A stretch of 64,000 nucleotides of DNA from a virus. The stretch spans positions 1 through 64,000 of the IMG/VR virus record IMGVR_UViG_3300042310_000541; one strand, 5' to 3'. A model generated the notes under the pieces. That model searched no databases. It had not been told where the DNA came from and saw only the letters and a program-made list of their open reading frames with translations. A program made the translations under genes and the position numbers. Positions 63,433-64,000 of the stretch are shown here, piece after piece. How positions within the stretch are numbered: the stretch's first letter is position 1; every line of letters starts with the position of its first letter.

Positions 63433-64000
63433 TTATTTTATTGGACAAGATCCATTATCACAATCCTGTATATCAAAATCACTTTCTTTAACAGTTATAT
63501 TATGTATTGGCCTTGTGTTTTTAATTAATTCTTCGTATTGTTCTTTTGTTATTGTTTCATAAGGAGCTTGTTTAAATCCATGTCCTTGATAAAGCAAAAA
63601 TGATAATGTCTTAAAGTTATCTTTGTAATTTTCTTTCAAATACTCTTTAATATCTTCTAAATCTTCTTTGTTGTAATAAATAGTACAACTAACAGAGTTA
63701 TCAGACCATTCAGCTTGAAGTCTTTTAACTATTTCTATTTGTTGTTTCCAGCCAAAAGATGAAGCTACAGGAGTATTTTCAGGAACCTTACAAGGGAATT
63801 CAACAACCATTGTGTTATTGTCTAAACTTCCATCAAAATTAATCTGTGGTTCAATTTTATATCCATGATCATTACAAGTTGTAAGTAATTCACTTCCAGA
63901 TGCTATTCTTATTCTTCTTATGTAATAAGGGCCAGCAGGACTTGGATGTGCACCAGGAGTTACACCAGGAAGTAAACTTAATGTTCCACTTGGTTTACAT
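63433..64000 (-). CDS. nrdJ: Class II (B12-dependent) ribonucleotide reductase, C-terminal part only
   Basis: The frame stays open to the window edge, so the gene is incomplete; at least 188 residues of its C-terminus are visible. Translating upstream of ATG 63810 gives CKPSGTLSLLPGVTPGAHP and YYIRRIRIASGSELL, which are hallmark segments of adenosylcobalamin-dependent ribonucleoside-triphosphate reductase, then EFPCKVPENTPVA, WSDNSVSCTIYY and LLYQGHGFKQAPYE. It ends CDNGSCPIK, the redox-active Cys pair of this class. It makes deoxynucleotides for phage DNA using cobalamin and without oxygen. The first ATG in the frame is internal, not the gene start. Confidence 0.9.
   Translation of the reverse strand, partial: CKPSGTLSLLPGVTPGAHPSPAGPYYIRRIRIASGSELLTTCNDHGYKIEPQINFDGSLDNNTMVVEFPCKVPENTPVASSFGWKQQIEIVKRLQAEWSDNSVSCTIYYNKEDLEDIKEYLKENYKDNFKTLSFLLYQGHGFKQAPYETITKEQYEELIKNTRPIHNITVKESDFDIQDCDNGSCPIK

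Overview
The window is part of the genome of a tailed bacteriophage, most likely a crAss-like (Crassvirales-type) podovirus infecting a Bacteroidota host. Four things point there. Gene order is that of crAss-like virion modules: terminase large subunit, portal, acidic scaffold candidate, major capsid protein, adaptor/ring proteins, a very large tail muzzle-type protein, Gly-rich cargo proteins, then giant proteins, one carrying a DFDND loop like the catalytic DxDxD of YonO/crAss-type RNA polymerases. Four intergenic promoters fit the Bacteroidota -33/-7 type (TTG, exactly 20 nt, TAnnTTTG; one has a mismatch). Start codons sit behind A-rich leaders without clear Shine-Dalgarno sequences. The DNA is strongly AT-rich. 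TAA, TAG and TGA all end genes, so the standard bacterial code applies. No integrase, tRNA, CRISPR array or insertion sequence was seen.

Layout. 1-2578: a palindrome-overlapped promoter, then eight small genes, mostly unknown, including a zinc-ribbon protein and a GroES-like co-chaperonin. 2578-13288: head module (TerL, portal, a small HExxH metalloprotein, scaffold candidate, major capsid protein, three further structural candidates), closed by a strong intrinsic terminator. 13324-22178: host-recognition module with paralogous fibre genes, collagen-like stretches, a repeat-bearing long fibre and a beta-rich adhesin. 22231-24696: lysis cassette with small membrane proteins, a holin candidate, an M15 endopeptidase and a single-molecule spanin. 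24770-39609: neck/tail and cargo genes behind their own promoter. 39616-60720: a 5074-residue protein, a ferritin and a 1790-residue protein, ended by a bidirectional terminator at 60718-60747. 60746-64000 (minus strand): nucleotide and DNA metabolism genes (unknown small protein, WGR-ligase, DUF5664-nucleotidase fusion, MazG, class II ribonucleotide reductase).

How it fits together. The plus-strand genes are a late virion programme packed so tightly that seven gene pairs share a TAATG stop/start; the promoters suggest host RNA polymerase transcribes it. The giant proteins are probably packaged and injected. The largest appears to carry, in order, a zincin motif, an RNA polymerase core, a SLOG domain, a DUF4326-like domain, a possible NADAR-like domain and a complete SF1 helicase. 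A canonical ferritin with an intact ferroxidase centre lies directly between the two giant genes. These two observations are the most unusual content of the window. All family assignments were made by eye from motifs, without database searches.
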